Source: Candidatus Gastranaerophilales bacterium (GTDB lineage: Bacteria; Cyanobacteriota; Vampirovibrionia; Gastranaerophilales; Gastranaerophilaceae). Taken from it: 17,383 nt of DNA. The DNA is taken from contig CANQZO010000011.1 of NCBI GenBank assembly GCA_947628355.1, forward strand, positions 1-17,383, given 5' to 3'. Both the position numbers and the translations under genes were made by a program. Under the pieces are notes generated by a model. It was not told the DNA's origin, ran no database searches, and saw only the letters and a program-made list of their open reading frames with translations. The number at the start of each line of letters is the position of its first letter. Position 1 is the first letter of the stretch. This document shows, piece by piece, positions 6,521-13,381 of the stretch.

Positions 6521-7264
6521 ATGGCTAAACAGAATGTTTATGATAACCAAGTGTTTTTTGATGCATTCAAGAAAATCAGAGAAAACGAAACAAATTTCAA
6601 TGATGTTATTGAAACGCCTATCATAACTAAAATGCTACCGGATTTGTCCGGCAAGAAGGTACTTGATATCGGTTGCGGTATGGGACAGCATGCAAAACAA
6701 TATGCTGATATGGGAGCGATATCGGTTCTTGGAGTCGACATCTCCGAAAAAATGCTTGCTTTTGCGAGAGAAAACAATTCTGCTGAAAATATCACATTTC
6801 TACAACTGGCGTTTGAAGATTTGGAAGAAATAAATGATCACTTTGATGTTATCACAAGTTCTTTGGCGTTTGACTATGTACAGGATTTTGCTGAGCTTAT
6901 GCAAAAAATATACGCTCTTTTGACTAACGACGGAAAGCTTGTTTTTTCTATGTCACATCCTATTTCAACGGCATATGACGGCGTTTTTGACAGATATACC
7001 CGTACAGAAAGCGGAGAAAAATTATATGCCAATTTACATAATTACAATATAGAAGGTTTAAGAAAAATCAAATGGGTGGTTGATGATTACGAACTGTACC
7101 ACCGCAAAGTATCAACGCTGATCAATGATATGGTTTCTACCGGATTTATCATAGAAGAATGTCAGGAATCGAATGTTTCGAAAAAAATAAGACGTCAGTA
7201 TCCCGACAAATTCGATGGGGTTATGCATCAGCCTGACTTTATATTCTTTAGATGCAGTAAGTAA
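6521..7264 (+). CDS. Class I SAM-dependent methyltransferase
   Basis: A 247-residue methyltransferase. Start at 6521 follows a perfect AGGAGG (6511-6516); the in-frame ATG at 6503 lies ahead of that site within the preceding GNAT gene. Motif I is KVLDIGCGMGQHAKQYA (46-62), GVDIS (71-75) holds the ribose-binding acid, FEDL (98-101) and FDVITSSLAF (108-117) follow, and LTNDGKLVFSMSHP is the post-II strand. The SMSHP sequence and the C-terminal half (DYELYHRKVSTLINDMVSTG) suit a small-molecule methyltransferase of the UbiE/COQ5-like or SmtA-like kind. It is unrelated in its N-terminus to the methyltransferase at 3503. Substrate unknown. Confidence 0.85.
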   Translation: MAKQNVYDNQVFFDAFKKIRENETNFNDVIETPIITKMLPDLSGKKVLDIGCGMGQHAKQYADMGAISVLGVDISEKMLAFARENNSAENITFLQLAFEDLEEINDHFDVITSSLAFDYVQDFAELMQKIYALLTNDGKLVFSMSHPISTAYDGVFDRYTRTESGEKLYANLHNYNIEGLRKIKWVVDDYELYHRKVSTLINDMVSTGFIIEECQESNVSKKIRRQYPDKFDGVMHQPDFIFFRCSK

Positions 7265-7314
7265 AATATGGAAAGTTGACGGCTTTTTCTATTGATGAAT
7301 TGAAAGGATATAGA

Positions 7315-7749
7315 ATGACACAGATAAAGTTTTACGAAACTATTGACGACAGCCTGCTCAAATTCGCTGTTATCGTTGCGAAATCCAATGGCAAATGGGT
7401 ATTCTGTAAGCACAAAGAGCGTGATACATACGAATGTCCGGGCGGTCACAGAGAAGCAGGCGAGAATATCGACGATACCGCTAAACGTGAATTGTATGAG
7501 GAAACAGGAGCAATAGACTATACTATTCAGCCTGTCTGTGTTTACTCGGTAACAGCACCAAATAATTTCGATGGTAAAGAAACCTTTGGCAAGCTATATT
7601 ATGCAGAGATTAAGAGCTTTGAGGGTGAACTGCACAGCGAAATCGAAAGAGTTGAATTATTCGACGAACTACCGAAAAATTGGACGTATCCGCAGATTCA
7701 ACCGTTGCTGTTAAAAGAAGTTGAACATAGAAGAAACTTGGGAGAATAA
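7315..7749 (+). CDS. Nudix hydrolase
   Basis: A 144-residue Nudix protein that would split a nucleoside diphosphate linked to another group, with Mg2+. The Nudix box is complete at 44-66: G44, E50, R58-E59-L60, E62-E63, G65 match G-x5-E-x7-REU-x-EE-x-GU. The start is ATG 7315 with AAAGGA at 7303-7308; an upstream in-frame TTG (7276) has no such site. The length and the sequence after the box (YSVTAPN...ETFGKLYYAEI) recall MutT-like housecleaning enzymes. It lies in the long operon between a methyltransferase and a HAD phosphatase. The substrate is unknown; oxidised or drug-modified nucleotides are possibilities. Confidence 0.88.
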   Translation: MTQIKFYETIDDSLLKFAVIVAKSNGKWVFCKHKERDTYECPGGHREAGENIDDTAKRELYEETGAIDYTIQPVCVYSVTAPNNFDGKETFGKLYYAEIKSFEGELHSEIERVELFDELPKNWTYPQIQPLLLKEVEHRRNLGE

Positions 7750-7751
7750 TG

Positions 7752-8393
7752 ATGTATCAATACTTACTATTTGATTTAGACGGAACCCTAACCAATCCGG
7801 GGATTGGTATTACTAATTCTGTCATATACGCACTTCATAAGTTCAATATAGATATCAGTAATCGATCTGAATTATATAAATTTATTGGTCCACCGTTAAA
7901 GGATTCATTTAAGAAGTATTATGGCTTTTCCAATGAACAAAGTGACCTTGCGATTCAGTATTATCGAGAGTATTTCAAGAAACAAGGAATATTTGAAAAC
8001 GAGGTGTATGACGGAATACACGATTTGCTGATAGAACTAAAAGCAAAAGGAAAATCTCTGATTGTGGCTACATCTAAACCAGAAGCATTTGCGATTGAGA
8101 TTCTGCGGCATTTTGATTTATATGATTATTTCGATTTTGTGGCAGGAGCTACAATGGATGATTCACGAAACAAAAAATCGGACATTATCCATTATGCTTT
8201 GAATAACTGCAATATATCTGATAAACCATTGGCTATAATGATAGGCGACAGAGAGCACGATATAATCGGAGCAAAAGACAACGGATTGGATTCAATAGGC
8301 GTTTTGTTTGGGTACGGTACTTATAACGAACTGAAAAACGCAGAAGCAACTTTTATTGCTGACACGCCTATGGATATATTAAAATATGTATAA
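7752..8393 (+). CDS. HAD superfamily hydrolase, phosphoglycolate phosphatase-like
   Basis: A 213-residue HAD phosphatase with a helical C1 cap. Motif 1 is FDLDGTLT (7-14), with nucleophile D8 and acid/base D10. Motif 2 is VATSKP (105-110). Motif 3 is K142. Motif 4 is IGDREHDIIGA (164-174) with D166 and D170. All catalytic residues are present. The first ATG at 7749 overlaps the TAA of the Nudix gene and is directly followed by a second ATG at 7752, which fits the GGAGAA site (7741-7746) better; the difference is one residue. The closest relatives are the Gph/PpaX-type phosphatases, but such proteins are promiscuous and the substrate is open. Confidence 0.85.
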   Translation: MYQYLLFDLDGTLTNPGIGITNSVIYALHKFNIDISNRSELYKFIGPPLKDSFKKYYGFSNEQSDLAIQYYREYFKKQGIFENEVYDGIHDLLIELKAKGKSLIVATSKPEAFAIEILRHFDLYDYFDFVAGATMDDSRNKKSDIIHYALNNCNISDKPLAIMIGDREHDIIGAKDNGLDSIGVLFGYGTYNELKNAEATFIADTPMDILKYV

Positions 8394-8405
8394 AGGGTTA
8401 AGTGA

Positions 8406-9044
8406 ATGAAATACAAAAACATACTTTGGGATTGGAACGGAACTATTCTCAATGACACGCCTGTTGCTTTTAAAGCAACAAATATTTTACTTGAAAGATT
8501 TGGTTATCCGACGATTACATTAGAGTATTATCGGGATAATATAGATACACCTATTGTGAATTTCTACAGTAAGATTTTTGACTTGAACAAGCACGATATG
8601 CAAATGCTTGATGACGAATGGGGTGTGTTGTATAATCAGCTTTCCGATATAATAGAATTACACACAGGCGTTGAGGAAATGCTGAGTACTTTTGCGGATA
8701 ACAATCTTAATCAAATTATTCTTTCGGCGTTTAAAACAAATGAGATTTCAAAATATGCCCGCAAGTTTTCTATTGAACACTATTTTGAAGATATTCTCGG
8801 AACACAGAATATTGTAATGGAAAGCAAAACAGTCCGTGGAAGAAGATATATGCAGGAACACGGATTTGCACCGGAGCAAACCTTATATATCGGCGATACG
8901 CTACACGATTACGATACAGCCAGTGATTTAGGTGTTGATTGTATTCTTTTCTCAGGCGGTCAGCAATCGCCAAGACTATTGCAACAATGCGGTGTACCTG
9001 TTTATGATAATTTCGTAGATATTGAAAATCAACTTGCAGGATAA
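8406..9044 (+). CDS. HAD superfamily protein with DxNGT motif
   Basis: A 212-residue HAD protein, related in overall layout to its upstream neighbour. Motif 1 is WDWNGTIL (8-15): nucleophile D9 is kept, but the second Asp, normally the general acid/base, is Asn (N11). Motif 2 serine is S107 (IILSAFK), motif 3 is K141, and motif 4 is IGDTLHDYDTA (162-172) with D164 and D168. The WDWNGT variant is seen in a recognised subgroup of phosphoglycolate phosphatase-like proteins, so this is probably not decay, but turnover or substrate may differ from a normal HAD phosphatase. It begins 12 bases after the previous HAD stop, so the pair are neighbours in one operon but with different active sites. Confidence 0.83.
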   Translation: MKYKNILWDWNGTILNDTPVAFKATNILLERFGYPTITLEYYRDNIDTPIVNFYSKIFDLNKHDMQMLDDEWGVLYNQLSDIIELHTGVEEMLSTFADNNLNQIILSAFKTNEISKYARKFSIEHYFEDILGTQNIVMESKTVRGRRYMQEHGFAPEQTLYIGDTLHDYDTASDLGVDCILFSGGQQSPRLLQQCGVPVYDNFVDIENQLAG

Positions 9045-9060
9045 ACGAAAAGGAAACATA

Positions 9061-9501
9061 ATGAGATACGGAATGATTTATTTGGTAGTAAAAGACTTTC
9101 AGCGCAGTCTTGATTTTTATAAAAAGGTGTTAGATATGCAAGTCAGCGAAACAAATGGTGAACGCTTTGCCGTTTTTAATAATGATGGTCTGAATATTTG
9201 TTTGCTGAATGGATATTACGATGCTAAACACCCCGAACAGATTGAAAAGAAGGGTGAATCTTTTCCGATTTATGATGACACAGTTTCAATAGTAGACAGC
9301 GAAAACAGCCGAAAGGCTTTTATCAATATAGTTGTGTCTGATTTACAGAAAGAGTATGACCGAATCATCAGCTTGGGAATCGCAGAGAAAATAACACCGA
9401 TTCGATATCTCAATGTATTTGCGCCTTATTGGTATTTTACTTTTGCAGATCCTGACGGGAATCCGATAGAAATAACAGGCGAGTATCAAGAGATAAAATA
9501 A
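9061..9501 (+). CDS. VOC (glyoxalase/bleomycin resistance/dioxygenase) family protein
   Basis: A 146-residue protein with two beta-alpha-beta-beta-beta repeats. The first opens MIYLVVKDFQRSLDFYKKVL (5-24) and the second INIVVSDLQKEYDRIISLG. The C-terminal FTFADPDGNPIEITGEYQ is the classic ending, with the Glu of the second half-site. Position 6 is Ile-Tyr rather than the usual His, so a canonical Glx/Fos-type metal site is not clear. The start is ATG 9061 with AAGGA about ten bases upstream. VOC proteins include drug-binding proteins and epoxide or thiol transferases; in this array a detoxification or drug-binding role is possible, not shown. Confidence 0.83.
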   Translation: MRYGMIYLVVKDFQRSLDFYKKVLDMQVSETNGERFAVFNNDGLNICLLNGYYDAKHPEQIEKKGESFPIYDDTVSIVDSENSRKAFINIVVSDLQKEYDRIISLGIAEKITPIRYLNVFAPYWYFTFADPDGNPIEITGEYQEIK

Positions 9502-9526
9502 TAAACCAGTGAGGGGAAAATGATAT

Positions 9527-9874
9527 ATGACACACAAAATGAAGCTTAATCCCGACCCGTTTGAAATGATATGCAGTGGTATAAAAACTATTGAATTGCG
9601 CTTGAATGATGAAAAACGACAGAAAATAAAAGTCGGCGATATGATTGAGTTTTCACAAACCGAAACCGGAGAAAAGCTGACCGCAGAAGTAATCGCTTTA
9701 CATAAATTTGATTCCTTCGCTGAATTGTATCAGAAACTTCCTTTACTGAAATGTGGATACACAGAATCGGATATTACAACCGCTAAACCCGAAGATATGA
9801 ATTTATACTATACTCCCGAACAGCAAGAAAAGTATGGAGTGTTAGGCATAGAATTGAAAGTACTTAACCTATGA
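9527..9874 (+). CDS. ASCH domain protein
   Basis: A 115-residue single ASCH domain. The start of the fold, KMKLNPDPFEMICSGIKTIE (4-23), contains the family G-x-K-T/S loop (G18-I-K20-T), followed by ELRLNDEKR and IKVGDMIEF, which form the beta-barrel lip. ASCH domains share the PUA-like fold and are thought to bind RNA or modified bases; some are RNases or N4-acetylcytidine amidohydrolases (YqfB type). Here the key Lys is present. GAGGGG lies at 9511-9516. It overlaps the following HD gene by four bases (ATGA), so the pair are coupled. With the nucleoside phosphorylase and Nudix genes it adds a nucleotide/RNA theme to the operon. Confidence 0.82.
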   Translation: MTHKMKLNPDPFEMICSGIKTIELRLNDEKRQKIKVGDMIEFSQTETGEKLTAEVIALHKFDSFAELYQKLPLLKCGYTESDITTAKPEDMNLYYTPEQQEKYGVLGIELKVLNL

Positions 9875-10470
9875 AAGAGCACTTTATGAAACTACCAACA
9901 ATTATTGAAGCAGAAAAACTATTAAACGAAGCAGAACAGCGCAACCCCGGCGCTTGGATTGGTCACAGCAAAACCGCCGCCCTTTGCGCCAAAGAGATTG
10001 CGGAGCATTGTGACAATATTGACATCGATACCGCCTATGTGTTCGGCTTGTTACATGATATCGGCAGGCGTGAGGGTGTAACTGATATGCGGCACATTAT
10101 CGACGGCTACCATTTTATGACCTCTCTCGGCTATGATGAGTGCGCACGAATTTGTCTGACGCACTCATTTCCGTATAAAGATATTCTCTCCTATAACGGT
10201 CAGAATGACTGTACAGCAGAGGAAACTAATTTTATTAAAACCTTTATTGAAAAAACTGAGTACAACGATTACGACAAGATGATTCAGCTCTGTGATGCGC
10301 TCGCTCTACCCGACGGAGCAACCTTTATCGAAAAGCGTCTTGTTGATGTGGTTATGCGCAGGGGCTTTAACGATTTGACTATCCCGAAATGGAAAGCATT
10401 CTTTGATTTGAAAGATTATTTTGATAAGAAAACAGGAATAGATATTTATAAGTTAATAGGTGTAAAGTAA
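9871..10470 (+). CDS. HD domain metal-dependent phosphohydrolase
   Basis: A 199-residue protein with the HD signature: H32 (WIGHSKTAA), H62-D63 (GLLHDIGR) and D142 (LCDALALPD). Extra histidines at 75, 81 and 98 are spaced as in proteins with a two-metal HD site. HD proteins cleave phosphate from nucleotides or cyclic nucleotides. Length and opening suit the stand-alone YedJ/YfbR-like class. It overlaps the ASCH gene by four bases. Its TAA stop shares its last base with the ATG of the broken methyltransferase that follows, so it was once in the middle, not at the end, of the operon. Confidence 0.83.
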   Translation: MKEHFMKLPTIIEAEKLLNEAEQRNPGAWIGHSKTAALCAKEIAEHCDNIDIDTAYVFGLLHDIGRREGVTDMRHIIDGYHFMTSLGYDECARICLTHSFPYKDILSYNGQNDCTAEETNFIKTFIEKTEYNDYDKMIQLCDALALPDGATFIEKRLVDVVMRRGFNDLTIPKWKAFFDLKDYFDKKTGIDIYKLIGVK

Positions 10471-10637
10471 TGGAAAGCATAAATGAAGTATATGAGTTTT
10501 ACAATAACGGAGCAGAGGTTGACCGCCTCGAACGTGGTTTGGGGATAATTACATTTATCTCTCATTGGATAATCATAATGCGACCATTTATTTTTTGCCT
10601 TCCGGCACTTTGTGCTTGGAGGGCTTTGTTTTTGTGA
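10470..10637 (+). pseudogene. Truncated class I SAM methyltransferase (N-terminal remnant)
   Basis: The frame opens directly at the HD stop, with AGGTG about seven bases upstream. Its first 25 residues (ESINEVYEFYNNGAEVDRLE then RGLG) look like the N-terminus of a small-molecule methyltransferase and resemble the opening of the intact enzyme at 3503. After about base 10545 the sequence changes character: no SAM motif appears, the frame runs into a terminator hairpin and stops at 10635-10637 after 55 codons. I read this as a gene cut by a recombination event that joined the enzyme array to the mobile-element backbone. The missing 3' part is not found in the window. Confidence 0.65.
10597..10633 (+). 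terminator. Intrinsic terminator closing the cargo operon
   Basis: GCCTTCC (10597-10603) pairs with GGAGGGC (10618-10624), and inside it GCAC pairs with GTGC; TTTGTTTTT follows. A T-run also precedes it, so it could act on both strands. It lies inside the out-of-frame tail of the broken methyltransferase. Confidence 0.7.
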
Positions 10638-10669
10638 GATACATTTTCAAGTTTTGTGAAAAAAAGACC

Positions 10670-10698
10670 TTGACAAAATTTTTAAACAGAGATATAAT
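10670..10698 (+). promoter_or_regulatory. Near-consensus sigma-A promoter
   Basis: TTGACA (10670-10675), 17 bp, TATAAT (10693-10698): both hexamers and the spacing are consensus. Such a strong promoter is expected to be held by a repressor, and an SOS box follows. Confidence 0.85.
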
Positions 10699-10710
10699 AG
10701 AGAACGCAAT

Positions 10711-10724
10711 CGAACAATCGTTCT
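10711..10724. promoter_or_regulatory. LexA (SOS) box
   Basis: CGAACAATCGTTCT contains GAAC-N4-GTTC, the core of the Gram-positive LexA/DinR box (CGAAC-N4-GTTCG), matching 9 of 10 consensus bases. It begins 13 bases after the -10, over the transcription start, where LexA would block initiation. Confidence 0.75.
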
Positions 10725-10872
10725 AAAACAAAATAATCTCTCCTTGCTGCCCCGTGCAAGGTTTGAAATATAGTTTTTTAGGAGTTGATTAAAAAGAGTG
10801 TAGTTTTACTTTCAATTGAATATGTATCAAATTATGTGATTAAATGAAGTTAGTATGGAAGGAAGTAAAGCA

Positions 10873-11049
10873 GTGAAGAAAACTAATTTGATAAAAACGC
10901 CGAAAGAAAGAATTACGCTTGGTGAGTGTGTCAGAACGGATACGGGAGAACCTGCGCTGAAAGTTAAAAAGAGCAACAAGGACAAATATGAAACTATCCC
11001 TATGAGTAAGCTAATTGAGCTGATGATCCTGACATCAAATCGAAATTAA
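10873..11049 (+). CDS. Small basic protein of unknown function, first ORF after the SOS-box promoter
   Basis: I do not recognise this family. A GTG start at 10873 preceded by GGAAGGAAG (10855-10864 region) gives 58 residues; an in-frame ATG at 10855 lacks a ribosome binding site. The product is Lys-rich (KKTNLIKTPKERITLGECVR, then KVKKSNKDKYETIP) with a short hydrophobic C-terminal helix (SKLIELMILT). It has no membrane segment or zinc motif. It lies about 150 bases downstream of a LexA-controlled promoter, with a leader containing a CCTTGC/GCAAGG hairpin, and is closed by the terminator at 11129. An SOS-linked regulatory role in element excision is possible but unsupported by sequence. Confidence 0.55.
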   Translation: MKKTNLIKTPKERITLGECVRTDTGEPALKVKKSNKDKYETIPMSKLIELMILTSNRN

Positions 11050-11128
11050 GCAGAAAACCCAAATGCGAGGTTTTCGCCTCTACAACAAAATAAAACTCTA
11101 TGATTGAGTTTAATCAAGATGAATTAAG

Positions 11129-11193
11129 CCGACACGAGTGTTTCCAAAGTTTCTGTAATCAGAGATTTTAGAAATGTTCGTGTCGGTTTTTTT
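11129..11193 (+). terminator. Intrinsic terminator with a long internal loop
   Basis: CCGACACGA (11129-11137) pairs perfectly with TCGTGTCGG (11178-11186), followed by seven T. The 40-base loop can form an inner TTTCT/AGAAA stem. It ends the small-ORF transcript. Confidence 0.8.
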
Positions 11194-11878
11194 GCTTTTA
11201 CATATACGATTCAGGGTGTACAGACAATGTGCTGTGCTGACATAACAGTGTTAGAATTAGCGGTTTATTTCACGATATATGACATCTCCCATATAGCAAA
11301 ACACGCTTGATTCAATGTGACAATTATAGAATTTTAGTTGTTTTTTGAGCTTTTTTACATTTTTCAGAACCTATCTTTTTTCATTCGACAATATACTGCG
11401 GTAAACGCAACCATAGTTCGGCAAAATATTTTTCCAATTTGTAGTAGTATAGAAAGCGAGGAAATTTGACTAAATCACTGATAATAGCTGAGTTTTTGAG
11501 AATTTTCGACTGACAAAATTACCTAAAGTTTTTATGGGTATTTGTAACATCTTTACTGTTGGTGGTAAGTAGAGATTTTTTTAGCAAATCCACCATTTAA
11601 AATATATTCAAGCCTGAGTGTACATCAGGGCGAGGATACAGATATTGCAATACTGACCGAAAAGGTCAAAAGCAAAATCGGTACCCTTTCCTTTGTATAC
11701 TCAAAATTACAAGGGTTGGTGCCGATTGGCACTAACCCTGTTTTATGCTCGTCCTGACTGCTTACGGCGGAAAGGACGTCAAATGTTTTTGCTAAAATGG
11801 CAATCATTAATCGCTAAATATCCGTAGCCTTTGGATTTTGATTCAACCAAATTCAAAATTCAAAGGAGATTACGGTAA
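11194..11878 (+). promoter_or_regulatory. Non-coding stretch ending in a structured leader before the sigma-like gene
   Basis: The first 400 bases are AT-rich with no credible ORF. From about 11612 to 11790 there is a series of hairpins: CCTGA/TCAGG, TGACC/GGTCA around GAAAA, the strong 12-bp stem at 11712-11739, and CGTCCT/AGGACG around 11750-11775. No confident promoter was found. The arrangement suggests an attenuated leader controlling the sigma-like gene. Confidence 0.5.
11712..11745 (+). terminator. Attenuator-like hairpin in the leader
   Basis: AGGGTT-G-GTGCC pairs with GGCAC-T-AACCCT as a 12-bp stem with one G-U pair and a GATT loop, followed by GTTTT. It lies 134 bases before the sigma-like start codon. 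Confidence 0.6.
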
Positions 11879-12424
11879 ATGTTAAAAAATGATATTTCTG
11901 CTATTGAGGAGCAGTTTAATCAAGAATGTACAGTTATTGAATTAAAATACGAATATCCCGGTTACACGGGAATTGAAAAATATGCTATCGTGAGCAGTCT
12001 TTCTCAAAAAGAGATTGAAACACGTTTTCCCGAACAAGCAAGATCATATTCGCCATTTTTAGTTTTGGATATATCTTTTCTTGATGTAAGGCGTGATTAT
12101 AGGAATAACAATAAAAAATATGAAATGAGAAGTATCCGAAGTGAGAGTGTTTTCGGTTTTAATGATAGTGATACTGAAACACATCATAAGGAGATATATG
12201 TTCCTGATTTCGTTGAACAATGGATAGAGAACTATGAATTGAAAGAAGCGATAAAACAGTTGACCAATAAGGAAAGGGATCGTTTAATTGATTACTTTTA
12301 TAATGATAAGACATTGACGGAAATAGGTGATAAAGTTGGTTGTTCACCAAGAGCCGTAAAATATTCAATAGATAGCGCAATTAAAAAAATTCAAACTTTT
12401 TTTGATAGTTTACTTCAAAAATGA
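11879..12424 (+). CDS. Sigma-70 region 4-like regulator of the mobile element
   Basis: A 181-residue protein. Residues 118-178 form a sigma region 4 helix-turn-helix: ELKEAIKQLTNKERDRLIDY, then TLTEIGDKVGCSPRAVKYSI (145-164) as the DNA-reading helices. The N-terminal 115 residues show no clear region 2. AAAGGAGAT (11862-11870) precedes the ATG. In Tn916 the orf7 product, a sigma-like activator of about 140 residues, lies in the same place ahead of xis and int, so this gene probably activates excision or transfer. It is longer than orf7, with a distinct, acidic N-terminal part. The structured leader upstream suggests it is controlled by termination. Confidence 0.72.
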   Translation: MLKNDISAIEEQFNQECTVIELKYEYPGYTGIEKYAIVSSLSQKEIETRFPEQARSYSPFLVLDISFLDVRRDYRNNNKKYEMRSIRSESVFGFNDSDTETHHKEIYVPDFVEQWIENYELKEAIKQLTNKERDRLIDYFYNDKTLTEIGDKVGCSPRAVKYSIDSAIKKIQTFFDSLLQK

Positions 12425-12493
12425 CCTCGCTCAGTGGGTACAAGTGAGAGCGTAATAATTCTCTCATAAATACTCAAGAAAAGAGGAATCATT

Positions 12494-13048
12494 ATGAACA
12501 AAAAAATTGAAAGAAAAATCAAAAGGGGCGACATTTACCTTTATGATTATGGCGAAAATGAACGCTCAATACAAAATGGATACAGACCTGTTGTAGTTTT
12601 GCAGGCAGATAACTTCAATCTCAAAGCACCTACCATTATGGTGGCGGCTATTACCACCGCCATTAAAAAGACCTTTCTTCCCTCACACATCTTGATAGAG
12701 GATAAGTATGGGCTGACTGATCCTTCAATGATTATGCTCGAACAGCAGAGAGCTGTGAACAAGGAGCAGTTAGTCAATTATGTAGGTCATATCAACGACG
12801 ACAACGTCTTGCGCCGCATTCATAACGGCTTAATGAAGCTGTACGGATATTGGGACTACACCCGATATAACAAGGCTAATATCCGGTGTCTGTGTCCGAG
12901 CTGCTTGAACAAGTACAAATATGTGCCGGAGCTGATTGTGAAGCGAGTTGATCCGCTGACCAATATCAAGGATAGGTGTGACCAATGTCAGGGCTTTGGC
13001 TATGACTACTTCGTCTTTGAGAAGCCGAGGAGAGAGAAAAATGGATAA
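12494..13048 (+). CDS. PemK/MazF family toxin-like protein with C-terminal zinc ribbon
   Basis: A 184-residue protein. Residues 8-120 form a MazF/PemK domain: KRGDIYLYDYG (10-20), GYRPVVVLQADN (29-40), APTIMVAAITT (45-55) and PSMIMLEQQRAVNK (77-90). MazF proteins are ribosome-independent mRNA endonucleases. A tail of about 60 residues is added, with two Cys pairs (C134-P-S-C137 and C162-D-Q-C165) that look like a zinc ribbon. No antitoxin gene precedes or follows it. AGAGGA lies before the start; its last eight bases overlap xis. In this position it may regulate the element rather than act as a classic addiction toxin. Whether it is nucleolytic is not shown. Confidence 0.78.
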   Translation: MNKKIERKIKRGDIYLYDYGENERSIQNGYRPVVVLQADNFNLKAPTIMVAAITTAIKKTFLPSHILIEDKYGLTDPSMIMLEQQRAVNKEQLVNYVGHINDDNVLRRIHNGLMKLYGYWDYTRYNKANIRCLCPSCLNKYKYVPELIVKRVDPLTNIKDRCDQCQGFGYDYFVFEKPRREKNG

Positions 13049-13268
13049 TGAAAATGCTGCTATCCCTGCCAAAAGAATTGAAGTTCCTGTCTGGGAAAAA
13101 TCAACGCTGACATTAGATGAAGCCGCTGCTTATTCAGGTATCGGAAAAAACAAGCTACGAACTCTTACGGACAAAGAAGATTGTAACTTTGTTTTATGGA
13201 TAGGTAGTAAGCGCCTTATAAAGCGTGAAATGTTAGATGAATACATCAGAGAAGCGTTTTCAATATAA
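13041..13268 (+). CDS. xis: Excisionase, Tn916 Xis-like
   Basis: A 75-residue winged helix-turn-helix protein; Tn916 Xis is 67. The start ATG 13041 overlaps the toxin gene by eight bases; a longer frame from 12978 lies wholly inside the toxin and is rejected. Signature: LTLDEAAAYSGIGKNKLRTL (23-42) is the recognition helix pair; FVLWIGSKRLIKREMLDEYI (50-69) is the wing and C-terminal helix. Xis binds arm DNA and bends it so that Int excises rather than integrates. It lies 113 bases before int, the usual Tn916 order. Confidence 0.85.
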   Translation: MDNENAAIPAKRIEVPVWEKSTLTLDEAAAYSGIGKNKLRTLTDKEDCNFVLWIGSKRLIKREMLDEYIREAFSI

Positions 13269-13283
13269 GGTGCTGTCAAGCCT

Positions 13284-13351
13284 GCGATAAAGAAAATCGC
13301 ATCATTGGTAAAAGGGCGTTACTGAGATACAATGTCATCACGGTAACGCCC
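13284..13351 (+). promoter_or_regulatory. Two hairpins between xis and int
   Basis: GCGAT/ATCGC (13284-13300) is followed by GGGCGTTAC (13314-13322) paired with GTAACGCCC (13343-13351), a perfect 9-bp stem with a 20-base loop. No T-run follows. It may tune read-through from xis into int or protect an mRNA end. Confidence 0.5.
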
Positions 13352-13381
13352 GATAGCTATTAAAAAGGAGGTATAAAAATT

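Noticed and set aside
11625..11807. 60-codon minus-strand frame over the structured leader
   Set aside because: No ribosome binding site or promoter on that strand. It covers the hairpins of the leader, whose symmetry leaves both strands open. I kept it as RNA structure instead, though a protein search would settle it.
12978..13040. Upstream extension of the excisionase
   Set aside because: It lies inside the toxin gene in another frame; the ATG at 13041 has a GGAGAGAG site and gives the normal Xis length.
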